DNA from: Rutidosis leptorrhynchoides
Taxonomy: Eukaryota > Streptophyta > Magnoliopsida > Asterales > Asteraceae
Assembly (NCBI RefSeq): GCF_046630445.1
Contig: NC_092340.1
Coordinates: 366,939,001-367,003,000 of the forward strand
DNA: 64,000 nucleotides
Direction: 5' to 3'
Shown here: positions 38,601-51,284 of the stretch, piece after piece
How positions within the stretch are numbered: the stretch's first letter is position 1
How the letters are laid out: every line of letters begins with the position of its first letter
Notes under the pieces: generated by a model
The model's input: only the letters and a program-made list of their open reading frames with translations
What the model was told of the DNA's origin: nothing
Databases searched by the model: none
Position numbers and translations under genes: made by a program

Positions 38601-41033
38601 TGGATGTTGTATAAAGAGCAAAAAAAGGAATAGGTTGTGTTAGCCTGAACAGTTTATGTCCCTTTTTTTTATAACTAATTTGTGTTCAATATGATCAGGA
38701 AAAAAGGATTACTGTTTTGAATAAAGCACTCAACTAAGTTGTATGTAGTAACACACACAGGGATCCTTACAACCCGTGTGATCCAATTTTGTTATTTGAT
38801 CTATCAAACATAACCCAAATCAACCTACTTGAAAGTTAGTGGTTTAAAATTGCCCTCTTGGAATATGATGATGTTCACCTTTTAAAGTCTGAAACATACC
38901 TGAAGTGCTTTTATCTTCTTTGTCTTTCCATTCTTCTTTATTTCTGGAATGCGTTCTACAATGCGTACATCGTTTTGAAGTGTCTTGATAAAATGTTGAA
39001 CATCATAAAGACCCTGGAAACCGCTGTGCATGAGCAAGCAAGAGTGATGGAAATGTTTATGTGAATGATAAAAGATGAAGTGAAATATGATGTTTAAATG
39101 ATCATAAAATCATCAAGAATTATGAATTGCACACATCGTCCACTTCATTCAAAATGTAAAGAACAAAGATTCCAGCTTTATAAATTCAGGCCACATAAAA
39201 CTGAAATATGACTATCATTCCAAGCAAACAGTAGTTTCTACTATTCCCTTATAAACATATGCAAAAATAAGTATGTATTACATATAACCTAATACAAGAA
39301 TGAAAGCAAATGATATTTAAATTACTCAGTTAACTTATGAGTTGATTTCTCAATTAACTATTTAAGTATTACTAACCTTTTTCTATAAATATCTAGGATA
39401 ACTAGACAAAAGTCTTGCTTATTTATTAACCTAAAATTGCAAAAAATGCCATCTTTTAAACCAACTATAGGTAACAGAATATCATCAAATATCCTTTAGT
39501 TTGCATAAAGGTACCTGTCATCGTGCCAATAGGAATTTGCATCCAATTCTGGCAGCACAAGTGTAGCATTCATGATCCGTGCAGCAAGAACCGCATTACA
39601 TATCTACAAAAGGTGCAATTTTTCATTAGTTTCATGACAGCTTAGGCATGCACACAACAACAAACAATACCACAATCTTAAAAAATTGATAAATCACTGA
39701 AACTAAAAGAAAGATGGTTTATCTTTTTAACACTGAAGATATGTAAGATACTTACAGCTGTCCTCTGCTGATTCAGACCCCCATTACACCGTACACGCAG
39801 ATACCCATTGCTCTCACTAGGAGGAGCTACAATTATCAGGGAAAAAGAAACAAAAATCAGTCTAAAATGTTATTAAGATACAAGAACAGTAAAGAAGAAT
39901 CTGCAAATAGATCAAAATAATTGAAAGTACATACGAGGCCAGTCAGATCTTGGAACAGATGATGGTCTCCAACCACCAGAATCAGCAGAATCCCAAAGTT
40001 TCTGCACATCAACCTGCTTAAAAGTAAAACAAAGTCTATAACTTTCTTCACCAAGACACGTAAACAAAACTTTAAATTAGATAAAAATGGTACCACATGC
40101 AAAAACTAGGCCCCTTATGACTTTTTAATCAAACTAACAACCATATTTCATGGTTTAAACATGACTTTCAGTATTTCACTAGTTCTTCTAGATTTTTCTT
40201 CATGTGCATTGATCTCGTGATAATCTTAAATGAGAATTTGGTATGACATATGTTGACCTATAGACAGTAAAGAAGCCCCATAACCTTATTACTTGATGGA
40301 TCTTAACAAGTTTGACTCCTAAAGTTTTACTTGTATTAATCCGTTAACATCAAGTAAAATTGCATTAAGAGACCGTTCACTCGCTTAAATGCCTCAAAAG
40401 CAAATTCACAAATCAATTTCTTTTATAATTAATCAACTCCAATTGTCATAATAAAATATAAAATGAAATCAAAACTACATGAAAATGTATCATCCCCACG
40501 GACATATAAACATATTCGACTCGGTAACTATCATGCATATTGCACTTAACAAGTAAATAGCCTAAATAACATCTGAATCTACTAATACCAATTACTAATA
40601 ACAATAAAATTTTGATTCACAGTCTAACCAAATCCTCCAACAATCATATATTTTCAACATTTGTACTGGAAATTAAGCAAATTAACACATTAAGCAAACC
40701 TAGTAATATTCAGAACAAAATCATCATCAAATTAAAGAAGTCACCTCAGATGGCAAGTCTGATAATGCTGATGATGAACTACTACTACTACTGCTGATGC
40801 TAGGGTTAAATAAGTAAATAAAATATAGAGTTGGAGCAATGAGTAAAATAGCTGCAATTGCAAGTCTTCCAAACAGTCCTTTAACTTGTTTCAGCTGATG
40901 ATGTCGGTTATGATGTACTGCAGGTCTGTAAATACACAATGAGTTAAGATCTTAAACCCTATAATACGTCCAAATTGATAAACATATGGATCAGTGCGAG
41001 TAATATTGTGTTGATTAATGATTACCTCTTCAT
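32661..41033 (-). CDS. O-fucosyltransferase family protein (511 aa, 9 exons; intron 6 carries element G)
   Basis: Exons on the minus strand: 41033-41026, 40925-40745, 40013-39935, 39826-39756, 39603-39515, 39023-38900, 34662-34379, 33813-33684, 33230-32661. All borders are GT-AG and phases agree. The first exon carries only ATGAAGAG. A signal-anchor segment at residues 23-42 predicts a type II Golgi membrane protein. The plant O-fucosyltransferase domain (PF10250 type) fills most of the rest. It shows the HLRFE motif around residue 267 and the C-terminal block [20 protein letters not shown]. The family transfers fucose from GDP-fucose to proteins or glycans; the acceptor is not predictable here. 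Despite the 3.8-kb insertion in intron 6, every exon is open, so the gene may still work. Confidence 0.92.
34735..34969 (-). repeat. 3' LTR of element G
   Basis: 235 bp. It contains TATAAATA on the minus strand near 34830 and a repeated word CCAACTAACTACATTAATTG. Confidence 0.9.
38346..38578 (-). repeat. 5' LTR of element G
   Basis: 233 bp, about 99% identical to 34735-34969. The tRNA-iMet primer site adjoins it at 38334-38345. Confidence 0.9.
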
Positions 41034-41330
41034 TGACAGCAACTGATGGAGTTGATTAATACAGAAATCGAAGTTTGAATTTAGTCGTTAAAACTGAGAT
41101 AGCGGATCTGATTATTGATGATGAGATGTAAGTTTCAGGGAATTAGTAGGATTCGATGATGATAGATCAGAGGTTAGAGAAATAAGTGTGTGAACTTGGT
41201 GGCGGAAATATAAGACTTGAAACTTAAGGGCCTTAAATAAATTAAAAAGTATGATTAATTTATTCCATTTCAGCACATACTTTTTTTTTTTTTTAAAGAA
41301 AAAAAGAAAATGTACATTACAACAGTATAT
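41034..41330 (-). promoter_or_regulatory. Leader and proximal promoter region of the O-fucosyltransferase gene
   Basis: The sequence between the start codon at 41033 and element H at 41331. It has A/T tracts (41280-41305) and no clear TATA box. H has moved everything upstream of 41331 away by 5.6 kb. Confidence 0.4.
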
Positions 41331-41799
41331 TGTCACAACCCAATAAGTTTGTGGCCCAACCCACTAAGATTATGACCCAATTAAGGGTTTTAACCCAAGA
41401 ATTTCATGGAAGGCCCAAGAACATCATGGAAGCTCCCTAGAACTTTCCCATGAGTTCTTCCATGGAATGGTATGGAATGTTCATGGAAATATCTATCTCC
41501 ATGTATATACTTGAAGTTTCTAGTACTTAGATCCTAACCATTGATTTAGATTAATCTTAGCCATCCATTTTGTGTTAGGAGTAGTATAAATAGGGGTGGT
41601 CTCATTTGGCACACCACACCTCAAATCTCAAACATTCTCTCTTGTAAAGCATTCTCAAGCAATATAAGTATTTTCTTCAATTCCACTTGTTCTATAATAT
41701 TTTCTCTTTTGGTTACTTGAATCGTTATAAGGTCCGAGAAAGGCTGACTTAGTAGAGACTAAGTGCCGCACGTGAGCTTATCGAGATAAGTCCGTGACA
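41331..41799 (+). repeat. 5' LTR of element H
   Basis: TGTCACAACCC...CCGTGACA, 469 bp. A TATAAATA box lies at 41585-41592, in the position expected for the LTR promoter. The LTR tips form an imperfect inverted repeat. Confidence 0.92.
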
Positions 41800-41831
41800 T
41801 TTGGTATCAAGAGCAAGGTCGATTCAAGGAG

Positions 41832-44800
41832 ATGGCAACCGAGACCGAGAAGAATGTGAGCGCAACAAGTGGTGTGATGGGTGATGAGACTCGTGGTCGG
41901 GTAGAGACTCGACAAGGAGCCAAGAAGAACCGAGGTATGTCCAAAGACTTTGTCGCAAACTTGGACAAGAGGATCATGGATGTAGAGACATCCATGGACG
42001 ACGTGAAAGCAAAGGTCGAAGACGTCCACCAACATTTGGATGGTTTGGACGGGGACTTTGACGAATTGAAAGATGATTGCAAAAGTGCAATCAACGTGCT
42101 AGACGTTGACATGCGACGTGAGATCCATGACTTAAGGGGTATGCTCATGGGTGAGATTACGAAGTTGCGAGGCGAAATGGAGGGGGAGGTCTCCACTATT
42201 CACCAACGCCTCGTGGATTTACAAACCAACATGAACTCTTGTTTGAGATTCATGGCTAGTGGGGGTGGCAACACTGGATGCAATGCTCTGAAGGTGGACG
42301 TTCCCAAGCCGTCACCGTTCGTGGGGAAGCGGGAAGCCCGAGCGGTTGATGATTTTATATGGGAGATGGAACAATACTTGGAGGGAGTCAACGTAGTGGA
42401 TGATGCAATGAAGATCAAGACGGCAACCCGTTACCTGAAGGATACCGCAGCGTTATGGTGGCGTCGTCGATATGGAGATATCGAGAAAGGTACGGTTACT
42501 ATTGATACTTGGGATGATTTCCTTACTGAACTTAAGAATCAATTCTACCCCAAGAATGCTCAAAAGGATGCGATGAGTCGTCTACGTAAATTACATCATT
42601 CCGGGACGATTCGGGAGTATATTAAAGAATTCACGAACCTTAGCCTGGAGGTCCCAGATATTCCCGATGATATTCTTCTCTTCTATTTTCTCGATGGTTT
42701 GCAACATTGGGCTAAAACGGAGTTGGAGAGACGAGGAGTCCAAGACCTTGCCACCGCAATTGCTCAAGCGGAGGCACTAGTCGACCATGCTAATAGGAAA
42801 GATTCGTTCAAGTCAAAAGATAAGAAGGTGAGCCATGAGAAAGGTGGGGGAGATAAGCCCGCCCAATCAAGGAATGATAATACACGTAAGCCACCAACCG
42901 GGAATAACAAGAGCATAAAAACTTCTTACAAGAATGATGGATGTTTCATATGTGATGGACCACATAGAGCCCGAGATTGTCCGAAGAAAGCTAGCCTTCA
43001 TGCTATGGAAGCTCAAAAGGCGGGTTGTCAGGATGAGGAGCGGTGCATAGGATCAATGCATATCCTCAACGCAATCAAGGCCAAGACGGAGATACCCAAG
43101 GTAGTGGCTAAAGGACTCCAATTCGTAGATATTAACATTTGTGGAGATCGGGTACGAGCTTTGGTGGATACGGGAGCAACTCATAACTTTATCTCCACCG
43201 ATGAAGCCAAAAGGCTAGGACTTAAGGAAACAAAAGAGAGTGGCATGATGAAGACGGTGAACACGAGTGCCAGACCGATTAGTGGGGTGGCTAAAGACGT
43301 ATATGTGAAGATTGGAGAATGGGAAGGAATGATTGATCTCTCAGTCGTGCCTATGGATGACTTCAAGTTAGTACTTGGGATGGAGTTCCTAGATAAGGTA
43401 CGCGGTTTCCCTATGCCGTTTGCTAATTCACTGTGTATCTTGGATGGTGAGAAGACTTGTATGGTGTCAACCGAACGTGGAAGCAAGAGTGCATCCAAGC
43501 CACTTTCGGCCATGCAATTCAAGAAGGGGTACAACAAGAATGAGACATGCTATTTAGCGGTAGCAAAGCAAGAGACGGTCGAAGATAAGGGAAAACTAGA
43601 GGTACCCAAGGAAATTGAGAAAGTCCTTGATGAGTTCAAGGATGTCATGCCCAAGGAGTTACCAAAGAAGTTACCACCTAGGAGGGAGGTTGACCATGTG
43701 ATCGAGTTGGAGCCGGGATCAAAACCACCTTCCAAAGCCCCATACCGAATGCCACCACCCGAGTTGGAGGAGTTGCGAAGACAACTTAAGGAGTTGCTGG
43801 ATGCGGGATACATCCGACCGTCAAAATCCCCGTATGGTGCTCCGGTGCTATTTCAAAGAAAGAAGGATGGGTCCTTGCGGATGTGTATAGATTACCGGGC
43901 ACTCAACAAGGTAACTATTAAGAACAAATACCCAATCCCACTTATTGCTGATTTGTTCGATCAACTTGGGAAGGCGAGATACTTCTCCAAGTTAGACTTG
44001 AGATCGGGATATTATCAAGTCCGAATTGCCGAAGGAGATGAGGCTAAAACCACATGCGTGACGAGGTATGGCGCTTATGAATTCCTAGTCATGCCCTTTG
44101 GTTTAACCAATGCCCCTGCCACATTTTGTACTTTGATGAACAAATTATTCCACCCGTTCCTCGACAAGTTTGTCGTGGTGTACTTGGATGACATAGTCGT
44201 GTATAGCGACACCATGGAAGATCATGTGAGGCACTTGAAGCAAGTATTTCAAGTACTAAGGGACAACGAGTTGTATGTGAAGCTAGAGAAATGTTCATTC
44301 GGATTAGAGGAGGTGGATTTTCTTGGACATAGAATTAAAAATGGGAAGTTACTTATGGATGGGGCTAAGGTCAAGGCAATTCAAGAGTGGGAGGCACCAA
44401 CGAAGGTGACTGATTTACGATCTTTCCTTGGTTTAGTAAACTACTATCGTCGTTTTATCAAGGGATACTCGGCGAAAGCGGCTCCATTGACAGAATTGTT
44501 AAAGAAGAATAAAGCTTGGTTGTGGGATGAGAAATGTCAAGCAGCATTCGAGGAGTTAAAAGGAGCTGTCATGGAAGAACCGGTGTTGAGACTTCCGGAT
44601 GTGACCATTCCGTTCGAGTTACACACAGACGCATCGGACTTTGCTATTGGAGGAGTTCTAATGCAAGAAGGTCACCCAATCGCGTTCGAAAGTCGAAAAC
44701 TTAACGAGGCGGAAAGGAAGTACACTGTGCAAGAGAAAGAGATGACAGCGATTATTCATTGTTTGAGGAAATGGAGGCATTATCTTTTGGGATCAAGGTT

Positions 44801-46466
44801 CGTGATCAAGACGGATAATGTGGCAACGAGTTATTTTCAAACCCAAAAGAAGTTGAGTCCCAAACAAGCTCGTTGGCAAGACTTCTTAGCCGAATTTGAC
44901 TATGTGTTGGAGTATAAGCCTGGGAAAGCCAATGTGGTAGCTGATGCCCTAAGTCGTAAGGCGGAGTTTGCAGCGATCACAAAACCACAATTCTTCCTTC
45001 AAGATCGTATAAAGGAGGGATTAGAGCATGATCCTATAGCCAAAAACCTTGTTGGATTGGCTCGAGATGGGAAAACGCGAAGGTTTTGGCTCAAAGGTGA
45101 TCTATTATTCACCAAAGGAGACCGGTTATATGTGCCTAAGTGGGGTGATCTTAGACGGACAATCTTGAAGGAGTGTCATGATTCAAAGTGGGCTGGTCAT
45201 CCAGGTATCAAGAGGACGCTGGCATTAGTAGAAGGCACTTATTATTGGCCAAGGATGGAAGACGACGTAGAGACGTACGTGCGGACATGCCTAATATGCC
45301 AACAAGACAAGATAGAGCAACGCCAACCAGGAGGACTATTACAGCCGCTACCTACACCGAAAGGACCATGGGAGAGTGTTTCCATGGACTTCATTACTTG
45401 CTTACCCAAGTCGGAAGGGTGTGGGAGTATTATAGTCGTGGTAGACCGGTTTTCTAAGTATGGTACCTTCATACCAGCATCATCCGAAGTTACCGCGGAT
45501 GAAACCGCAAAACTATTTTTCAAGAATGTGGTGAAGTATTGGGGGATACCGCATGTGATAGTAAGTGATCGAGATCCGAGGTTCACGGGGCGTTTTTGGA
45601 CGGAATTGTTCAAGATCATGGGGACAGACTTGAATTTCTCCACGAGTTTTCATCCCCAAACGGATGGACAGACGGAAAGGGTGAATGCACTATTGGAGCT
45701 CTATCTTCGACACTATGTAAGTGCAAATCAACATGATTGGGCTAAGCTTCTTGATATTGCTCAGTTCTCTTATAACATGCAAAGGAGTGAGTCCACGGGG
45801 AAGAGTCCTTTTGAGTTGGTGACAGGACGCCAACCTTTGACCCCGAATGCTTTGGCCGCTTCATATGATGGAAGCAGCCCAGCCGCTTATAGAACGATGA
45901 AGGAGTGGCATGAACAAGCCGACTTGGCGCGGGCATCACTAGATAAGGCGGTCAAGAAAATGAAGAAATGGGCGGATGAGAAAAGACGACATGTTGAGTT
46001 CAAAGTTGGGGACCAAGTGATGGTGAAGCTTTTACCTCAACAATTCAAAACATTTAGGAAGGTGCACAAAGGATTGATCCGGAGATATGAAGGCCCATTC
46101 CCGGTAATTGGACGTGTTGGGAACGTATCTTATCGAGTTCAACTACCGCCCAAATTAAAGATTCATCCAGTCTTCCACGTAAGTTTTCTAAAATCTTATC
46201 ATGGGGACGAGGAAGACCCAGAACGAGGAGTTTCCAAACGAGCACCAATGGCAGTTGCGACTTCGTTCGATCGTGAAGTGGAAGATATCTTGTTGCATCG
46301 AACGGTACGGAGACGAGGTGTGCCGAGCTATAGAGAATACCTGGTTAAGTGGCGTAACTTGCCCGATAGTGAAGCAAGCTGGGAAGCCGAAGACTTATTG
46401 TGGCAGTTCACAGACAAAATCAAGAAGTATCCCGAGGATCACACGACGAGGACGTCGCGAGCTTAG
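41832..46466 (+). CDS. Gag-pol polyprotein of element H (1544 codons)
   Basis: Order: N-terminal coiled coil, retrotransposon gag domain (about residues 160-330), CCHC zinc knuckle (about 375-390), aspartic protease (about 430-530), reverse transcriptase, RNase H, integrase with its zinc-binding and core domains, and a C-terminal chromodomain (about 1475-1530). Integrase after RNase H places it in Ty3/gypsy, and the chromodomain places it among chromoviruses, which tend to target defined chromatin. The sublineage was not determined. Codon usage is more GC-rich than the surrounding elements. It is part of a mobile element. Confidence 0.94.
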   Translation: MATETEKNVSATSGVMGDETRGRVETRQGAKKNRGMSKDFVANLDKRIMDVETSMDDVKAKVEDVHQHLDGLDGDFDELKDDCKSAINVLDVDMRREIHDLRGMLMGEITKLRGEMEGEVSTIHQRLVDLQTNMNSCLRFMASGGGNTGCNALKVDVPKPSPFVGKREARAVDDFIWEMEQYLEGVNVVDDAMKIKTATRYLKDTAALWWRRRYGDIEKGTVTIDTWDDFLTELKNQFYPKNAQKDAMSRLRKLHHSGTIREYIKEFTNLSLEVPDIPDDILLFYFLDGLQHWAKTELERRGVQDLATAIAQAEALVDHANRKDSFKSKDKKVSHEKGGGDKPAQSRNDNTRKPPTGNNKSIKTSYKNDGCFICDGPHRARDCPKKASLHAMEAQKAGCQDEERCIGSMHILNAIKAKTEIPKVVAKGLQFVDINICGDRVRALVDTGATHNFISTDEAKRLGLKETKESGMMKTVNTSARPISGVAKDVYVKIGEWEGMIDLSVVPMDDFKLVLGMEFLDKVRGFPMPFANSLCILDGEKTCMVSTERGSKSASKPLSAMQFKKGYNKNETCYLAVAKQETVEDKGKLEVPKEIEKVLDEFKDVMPKELPKKLPPRREVDHVIELEPGSKPPSKAPYRMPPPELEELRRQLKELLDAGYIRPSKSPYGAPVLFQRKKDGSLRMCIDYRALNKVTIKNKYPIPLIADLFDQLGKARYFSKLDLRSGYYQVRIAEGDEAKTTCVTRYGAYEFLVMPFGLTNAPATFCTLMNKLFHPFLDKFVVVYLDDIVVYSDTMEDHVRHLKQVFQVLRDNELYVKLEKCSFGLEEVDFLGHRIKNGKLLMDGAKVKAIQEWEAPTKVTDLRSFLGLVNYYRRFIKGYSAKAAPLTELLKKNKAWLWDEKCQAAFEELKGAVMEEPVLRLPDVTIPFELHTDASDFAIGGVLMQEGHPIAFESRKLNEAERKYTVQEKEMTAIIHCLRKWRHYLLGSRFVIKTDNVATSYFQTQKKLSPKQARWQDFLAEFDYVLEYKPGKANVVADALSRKAEFAAITKPQFFLQDRIKEGLEHDPIAKNLVGLARDGKTRRFWLKGDLLFTKGDRLYVPKWGDLRRTILKECHDSKWAGHPGIKRTLALVEGTYYWPRMEDDVETYVRTCLICQQDKIEQRQPGGLLQPLPTPKGPWESVSMDFITCLPKSEGCGSIIVVVDRFSKYGTFIPASSEVTADETAKLFFKNVVKYWGIPHVIVSDRDPRFTGRFWTELFKIMGTDLNFSTSFHPQTDGQTERVNALLELYLRHYVSANQHDWAKLLDIAQFSYNMQRSESTGKSPFELVTGRQPLTPNALAASYDGSSPAAYRTMKEWHEQADLARASLDKAVKKMKKWADEKRRHVEFKVGDQVMVKLLPQQFKTFRKVHKGLIRRYEGPFPVIGRVGNVSYRVQLPPKLKIHPVFHVSFLKSYHGDEEDPERGVSKRAPMAVATSFDREVEDILLHRTVRRRGVPSYREYLVKWRNLPDSEASWEAEDLLWQFTDKIKKYPEDHTTRTSRA

Positions 46467-46477
46467 GTGGGGGAGAA

Positions 46478-46946
46478 TGTCACAACCCAATAAGTTTGTG
46501 GCCCAACCCACTAAGATTATGACCCAATTAAGGGTTTTAACCCAAGAATTTCATGGAAGGCCCAAGAACATCATGGAAGCTCCCTAGAACTTTCCCATGA
46601 GTTCTTCCATGGAATGGTATGGAATGTTCATGGAAATATCTATCTCCATGTATATACTTGAAGTTTCTAGTACTTAGATCCTAACCATTGATTTAGATTA
46701 ATCTTAGCCATCCATTTTGTGTTAGGAGTAGTATAAATAGGGGTGGTCTCATTTGGCACACCACACCTCAAATCTCAAACATTCTCTCTTGTAAAGCATT
46801 CTCAAGCAATATAAGTATTTTCTTCAATTCCACTTGTTCTATAATATTTTCTCTTTTGGTTACTTGAATCGTTATAAGGTCCGAGAAAGGCTGACTTAGT
46901 AGAGACTAAGTGCCGCACGTGAGCTTATCGAGATAAGTCCGTGACA
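46478..46946 (+). repeat. 3' LTR of element H
   Basis: 469 bp, identical by eye to 41331-41799. Confidence 0.92.
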
Positions 46947-47274
46947 ATATACTAACATAATTAATCTTTAAATTACAATTAAATTTACAAATCGTGAAAT
47001 CATGAAATTTTATTTATTATATAATTATATATTAACTAATAATAATTATGAATTTTATACTTTAATTAATACTCTTGAAAACTTTTACTTTCATATTCAC
47101 TTACGTAAAACCATAAATGCATGCTTTGAGAAGCAGGAGAGGTCTGGAGAAGAACAAAATGATTGACTACTCAGGGTCAAACATTTTTAGGGGCCCATGT
47201 TTCTTATATATAGAGACATAATTGGAGATTTGAGAAACAGGCGAATTAAGAAAACACAGCTGAAGCAGCAAATG
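46947..47274. other. AT-rich spacer between H and a hAT MITE
   Basis: No gene or repeat recognised. Base composition is strongly AT. Confidence 0.5.
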
Positions 47275-47816
47275 TAGGGATGGCGCCCGCGGGCAACGGG
47301 CACGGGCTCTATATACCCGCGACCCGCCCGTCGGGTTTCTTTTTTGCACGTTGAGATCCGTTACCCGCCCGCGGGTAAAAATGTTTTGCCCATGTCCGTG
47401 ACCCGCGAGTAACCCGCAGGTAATAATATATACAACTTTTTATTAGAAAATCCAAATAATTTTATTAATTATAAAAATATATGTACAAGCTATATATAAA
47501 ATGACGTGAAATTTAAGTTTTTTACTTGAATATAATATTAAATTATTAATCATTATTCAATTACAAGTAAATTAACTTTCAAAATTAATAATTGTAAGTA
47601 TAAACTCGCGGGTAAATTAAGAAATGTTTCATGTATTCACGGGTCGAGTTTTACCCGCGACGGGTAGTATATACCCGCGACCCGCCAGCGACCTGTTGGC
47701 GGGTATAAATTTTTACCCGTACCCGTGCCCGCGGGTAAGATTTAATGAATTTACCCACCCATCGCGGATCGGATACCCGCGGGTCACGGGTTTTTTCTCG
47801 CCCATTGCCATCCCTA
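47275..47816. mobile_element. hAT-type MITE 1 (542 bp)
   Basis: Terminal inverted repeat TAGGGATGGC at both ends and a perfect 8-bp target duplication AGCAAATG (47267-47274, 47817-47824), the hallmark of hAT transposons. Both ends carry many copies of the GC-rich word CCCGCGGGTA and its variants in AT-rich surroundings; subterminal motifs of this kind bind hAT transposases. There is no coding capacity, so it depended on a transposase from elsewhere. Confidence 0.9.
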
Positions 47817-47824
47817 AGCAAATG

Positions 47825-48635
47825 CAAAGCACAATAAGTTCAAAATCAACAATCAAATGCTCCAGATAAAAAAAGAAATCAAAGTCTACTAGTATTCTAG
47901 CAAGGCCGAAAAGACCATTTTTGAAATAGTTTATATTATTCGTTAGGGTCTAATGACCCTTTTTCACATCGTTCTAGATATTTAAATTCTCGGAACCAAC
48001 CTTGTTGAGAAGTTATATCAAGTAATTTTTTAAGGCAATAATTTATACATCTCACCATGAATATATACAATTTCTACAAATATATTTATCATTGGACTTG
48101 AACACATAATACTATAGTCGGAAAATTCACTCTATCGGTGATCATTGCTATTTTAATGTTGTATCACACGATGCTCGGTGAATGGTGTTATTATATTCCG
48201 GCAAGAACTATCAAATTCAAACATCACTAACAACACTGTTAGGATGATTATAGAAAATGTTAAAATAACACAAAATAATTTATTTTATTTGTTTTAAAAT
48301 GATGGTGAATTTACATAATCATTAAACATGTATCAACGTGCTTAATTCTAAACATTGATCTTTTTTTATGTTTCAAATTGTTTATGTTTATTTAGTGTAC
48401 ACTTAAGTGACACCAAGATTAAAAATCTCAAAACACACTTGAAATTCATAAAATCAAAATATAAATAATTAAAAAAAAAATTATTTAATTTAGTTAAACA
48501 CTTAACCAGATTTGAGTCAATTTGGTTAACAATTGTAATTTGTTGGCCCAAAATAAAAAGGTTAAAAGTTATGTGTAAATAACAAAACTCTACTCACTAA
48601 AAACATCTCGTAAACCCTCACAATCGCCGACGTCA
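47825..48635. other. Upstream region of the mS26-like gene
   Basis: AT-rich with no repeat recognised. It must contain the promoter of the gene starting at 48636. No clear TATA box was singled out. Confidence 0.4.
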
Positions 48636-50489
48636 ATGACGACTTCACGGCTACTCCTCCGTTCTCCGTCAATTCGAACCACTTTATTCACCCGATCTCT
48701 ATCCACCACCGTAACGCCGTCACATCACAACGACCACCAACGCAATCAAGAGTACCTTCCCCCAAACAATTACCTTAACAGCTGGAAAGCCCCAAAAGAT
48801 CCGAAAGAAGCTCAATCGCAGCTCCATTATCTCCGTCGCGAGTACGCTAAGAAAGTGAAATCTGTTCGTAAGGAGTACATTCATGAAATGGAACTTCAAA
48901 GGATTGAGAAAAAAAGAAAGGATGATTTGAGAAAAGAAGCCTTGAGGATTGAAAGCGAAGAACGTAAAGCTGCGAAAACCGCTGAGAAGAAAGTTAAAGC
49001 CGCTGAACGTCAAGTTGCTGAACAAGAGTTTCGGCAACTTCTGGTATGGAGATTTTGTTTCAATTGAATTAAATTGTGTATAATTTTCATATGTTAATTT
49101 TCAAATTTAACAATTGTTGTGTACATTACTCTATTTATACTGAGTATATCGTAAAACATTGGTTACCGCTACAGTTAGCCATCTCCATTTTGTTAAATTT
49201 ACTTTGAATTAGATTTATTATCATGAATTTGGTGAAAAGTGGCCTTAGGTTGATCAAAATGAATGCGCCCCAATTGGGTACTTAGTACTTATCCGATAAT
49301 AGTGTTAATTTTCAACCAATTCAGACGGTCACATGTATGTAAACGCGTAATGTATTGGATGTGTAACATAGGTTTTTATTGTAACCCCTATGCTGCAATA
49401 GTTCTAATGAGAGATGTATGTATACCAAACTATGATTAGGTTAAAGTTCAATGTGAGTTTGTTATATTGCTGTTGTATACAATATAACTTTTTGAATCTT
49501 TTGATTCAATAGTTTTGAGATACCTAAAAGTTCACTGTTATATGCTTTTATTGGATATTCAGTTGTCTGTCATTTACGGCCTTATTGAGTCAACAGCAAG
49601 CGTCGATTTATTGGCGACTTGACTGACTCTTAGAGCCTAAATTAAATTCCAGGCAGAATTTAAAACCCATGGAAATTTGATTCTACCATTTGCATGGCAT
49701 CTATTATTATTTTTATTATAGTATTTTTTTTTTTTATAACTTTTTCCTACTTAAAGGCCGGAGGTCCTCTCGGAAGCAATCTCTTTATCCGTCGAATAAA
49801 GAGAGGAATGACTTTCTCTACTTTTGAGAGTGTTTTCACTCTGGGTGGAGAAATGACTTGTTTTTTATTCTCGGATAGGGGAAGGATTGTCTACATCTCA
49901 CCTCCCCATACGCCACTCATGTGGTATTGGGTTTTGTTGTTGTTGTTGTTGTTGTTGTCAGTTGTCTGTCATTTGGCTTCTATATAATCGTAGTTTGAAT
50001 GCTAGAACAGTGTATTATAGTCTTAGCTCTATTCTTTTAGGTTGTATGCGATATGTTCAATTACATAAATGAATCAGTTGGTTTTGCATTAGTCCTGTAT
50101 CCCAGAAACCAGGTTTTGTTAATTTTGTTAAAGAATAAGAGGTAGTGTTTTACCGAGGGGATGACCGAAATACATCTTTATTTTATTACTTTGTTTGTCT
50201 TTACAGACAAAGTTCGTTTACAATAACATTCAGTTATAAATTCCTTGTATCGTTGGTCGAATATGTTGGTGGATATTTATTTATATGATAAATGAACCTT
50301 GATTTGTGTCTGTAGTTGAAAGAAAGGGCCGAGAAGCTTGAATACCACAAAAAACGAGAGCAAAAGTTCATGGAGAAGAAGAAAGAGAAGAATGAGCTAC
50401 TGCGTAGACAGAGTTCAATATGGATCGATGAAAATGAATTGGGGAAAAGGGTAAATGATGCCATTACTGATAGCACTCCCCTATATTGA
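48636..50489 (+). CDS. Mitochondrial ribosomal protein mS26-like, coiled-coil protein (193 aa, 2 exons)
   Basis: Exons 48636-49043 and 50316-50489 join in frame at a GT-AG intron. The N-terminus (about residues 1-35) is rich in Ser, Thr, Arg and Leu without acidic residues, as in mitochondrial presequences. The rest is a long charged helix rich in Lys, Glu and Arg (about 60-170). The pattern LRREYAKKVKSVRKEY early in the helix and the closing IWIDENELGKRVNDAITDS resemble the human mitoribosomal protein mS26, which has an equivalent LRMEF start and an ITRENLEARVEAALDS end. The similarity was recalled, not searched. If right, the protein is in the small subunit of the mitochondrial ribosome. 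The alternative is an unnamed coiled-coil protein. The intron holds SINE-like copy 2. Confidence 0.7.
49576..49957 (+). mobile_element. SINE-like retroposon, copy 2, full length (382 bp), in an intron
   Basis: Flanked by a perfect 17-bp direct repeat TCAGTTGTCTGTCATTT (49559-49575 and 49958-49974), a typical target duplication. It ends in (TTG)n. It is homologous to copy 1 and, over its whole length including the part left of the T run, to copy 3. A-box and B-box motifs are not obvious, so a tRNA origin is not proven. The TTG tail recalls the tobacco TS family. Confidence 0.85.
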
Positions 50490-51284
50490 TTCCCAATGAA
50501 TGAGGACTTAAGTTCAAGCCCTGTGTATGAATTTCATAATTTTTACTTTGAGGGTTTCAGTTTCTTCTTAATAAAAACTTGTTTAGGTTATTTTCTGTTC
50601 TATGTTTGAACTTGTGATGATGATGATGTGAAACATACGTGTTAAGGTTATGTTGGTGTAAGGAACCATCTCATGTTTTTACTGCTATGGGTCAGCTTTA
50701 ATTGTAGTAATCAAATACTTCAAATGCAGCAAGTAACGGATCATGAAATTAACCAATTAATAGCTTTTTTTTTAAAGGCCAAAATATTTTATTGATAATA
50801 ACGAAATGTACAGAATTCACGAATAAGAATGTATAGAGTAAATCACCACACGAGACACATCCAACAGCCTACGAACATTAGGAGATTGACTTGAGAATCA
50901 ATCTGGGAGAACATCGACAAACAGTGTTGATACTACAACGACAAAGCTGTCAACATCACCCCATTTAATAAATTCTTGTTTACAGAGAAAAAAAAAAAAC
51001 ATCACCCCATTTAGCCCTCTAACCTTCAAGACTATTAGGACACTTGAATAGCGTACATTCTTTAATGACACTGTACAAAAACACTAAACGTTCACGAGAG
51101 CTGATGAGCTATTGAGCACTTTATTCCATCAGAATGTTCGTCACCAAGCAAGCGATACGTTAGCCAATTAGCCAATCCCTGTCCTATTTACCAAGCCGTC
51201 ATCGAAGGATATTGGATTAGCTAACCAACTGTGCCAATTAAGGGATGGCTTACGAATTCTGTCTGAGATCCACGCTATTGAGTT
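50490..51284. other. Intergenic region with an unassigned repeat-like stretch
   Basis: 50766-50990 begins with a T run and AAAGGCCAAAATATTTTATTG. The word CATCACCCCATTTA occurs twice (about 50955 and 51002), on either side of an A run. It may be a decayed retroposon end. No coding region seen. Confidence 0.35.

Larger units (their letters stand above)
41331..46946 (+). mobile_element. Element H: very young, apparently whole Ty3/gypsy chromovirus
   Basis: Two 469-bp LTRs (41331-41799 and 46478-46946) read as identical, with a primer-site-like TTGGTATCA directly after the 5' LTR and a purine-rich tract (GGTGGGGGAGAA) before the 3' LTR. A 4-bp ATAT match flanks the element (41327-41330, 46947-46950). 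This lies in low-complexity DNA, so the duplication length is uncertain. The single internal frame is open over 1544 codons and ends in a chromodomain. No break seen. Identical LTRs indicate a very recent insertion, below roughly 0.1 million years. Confidence 0.94.

Noticed and set aside
41807-46587. Several frames antisense to or overlapping the gag-pol frame of H
   Set aside because: They are shadows of the long GC-richer coding frame.
47167-47869. Arg/Pro-rich frames in the GC-rich stretch
   Set aside because: They lie in hAT MITE 1 and reflect its CCCGCGGGTA repeats.
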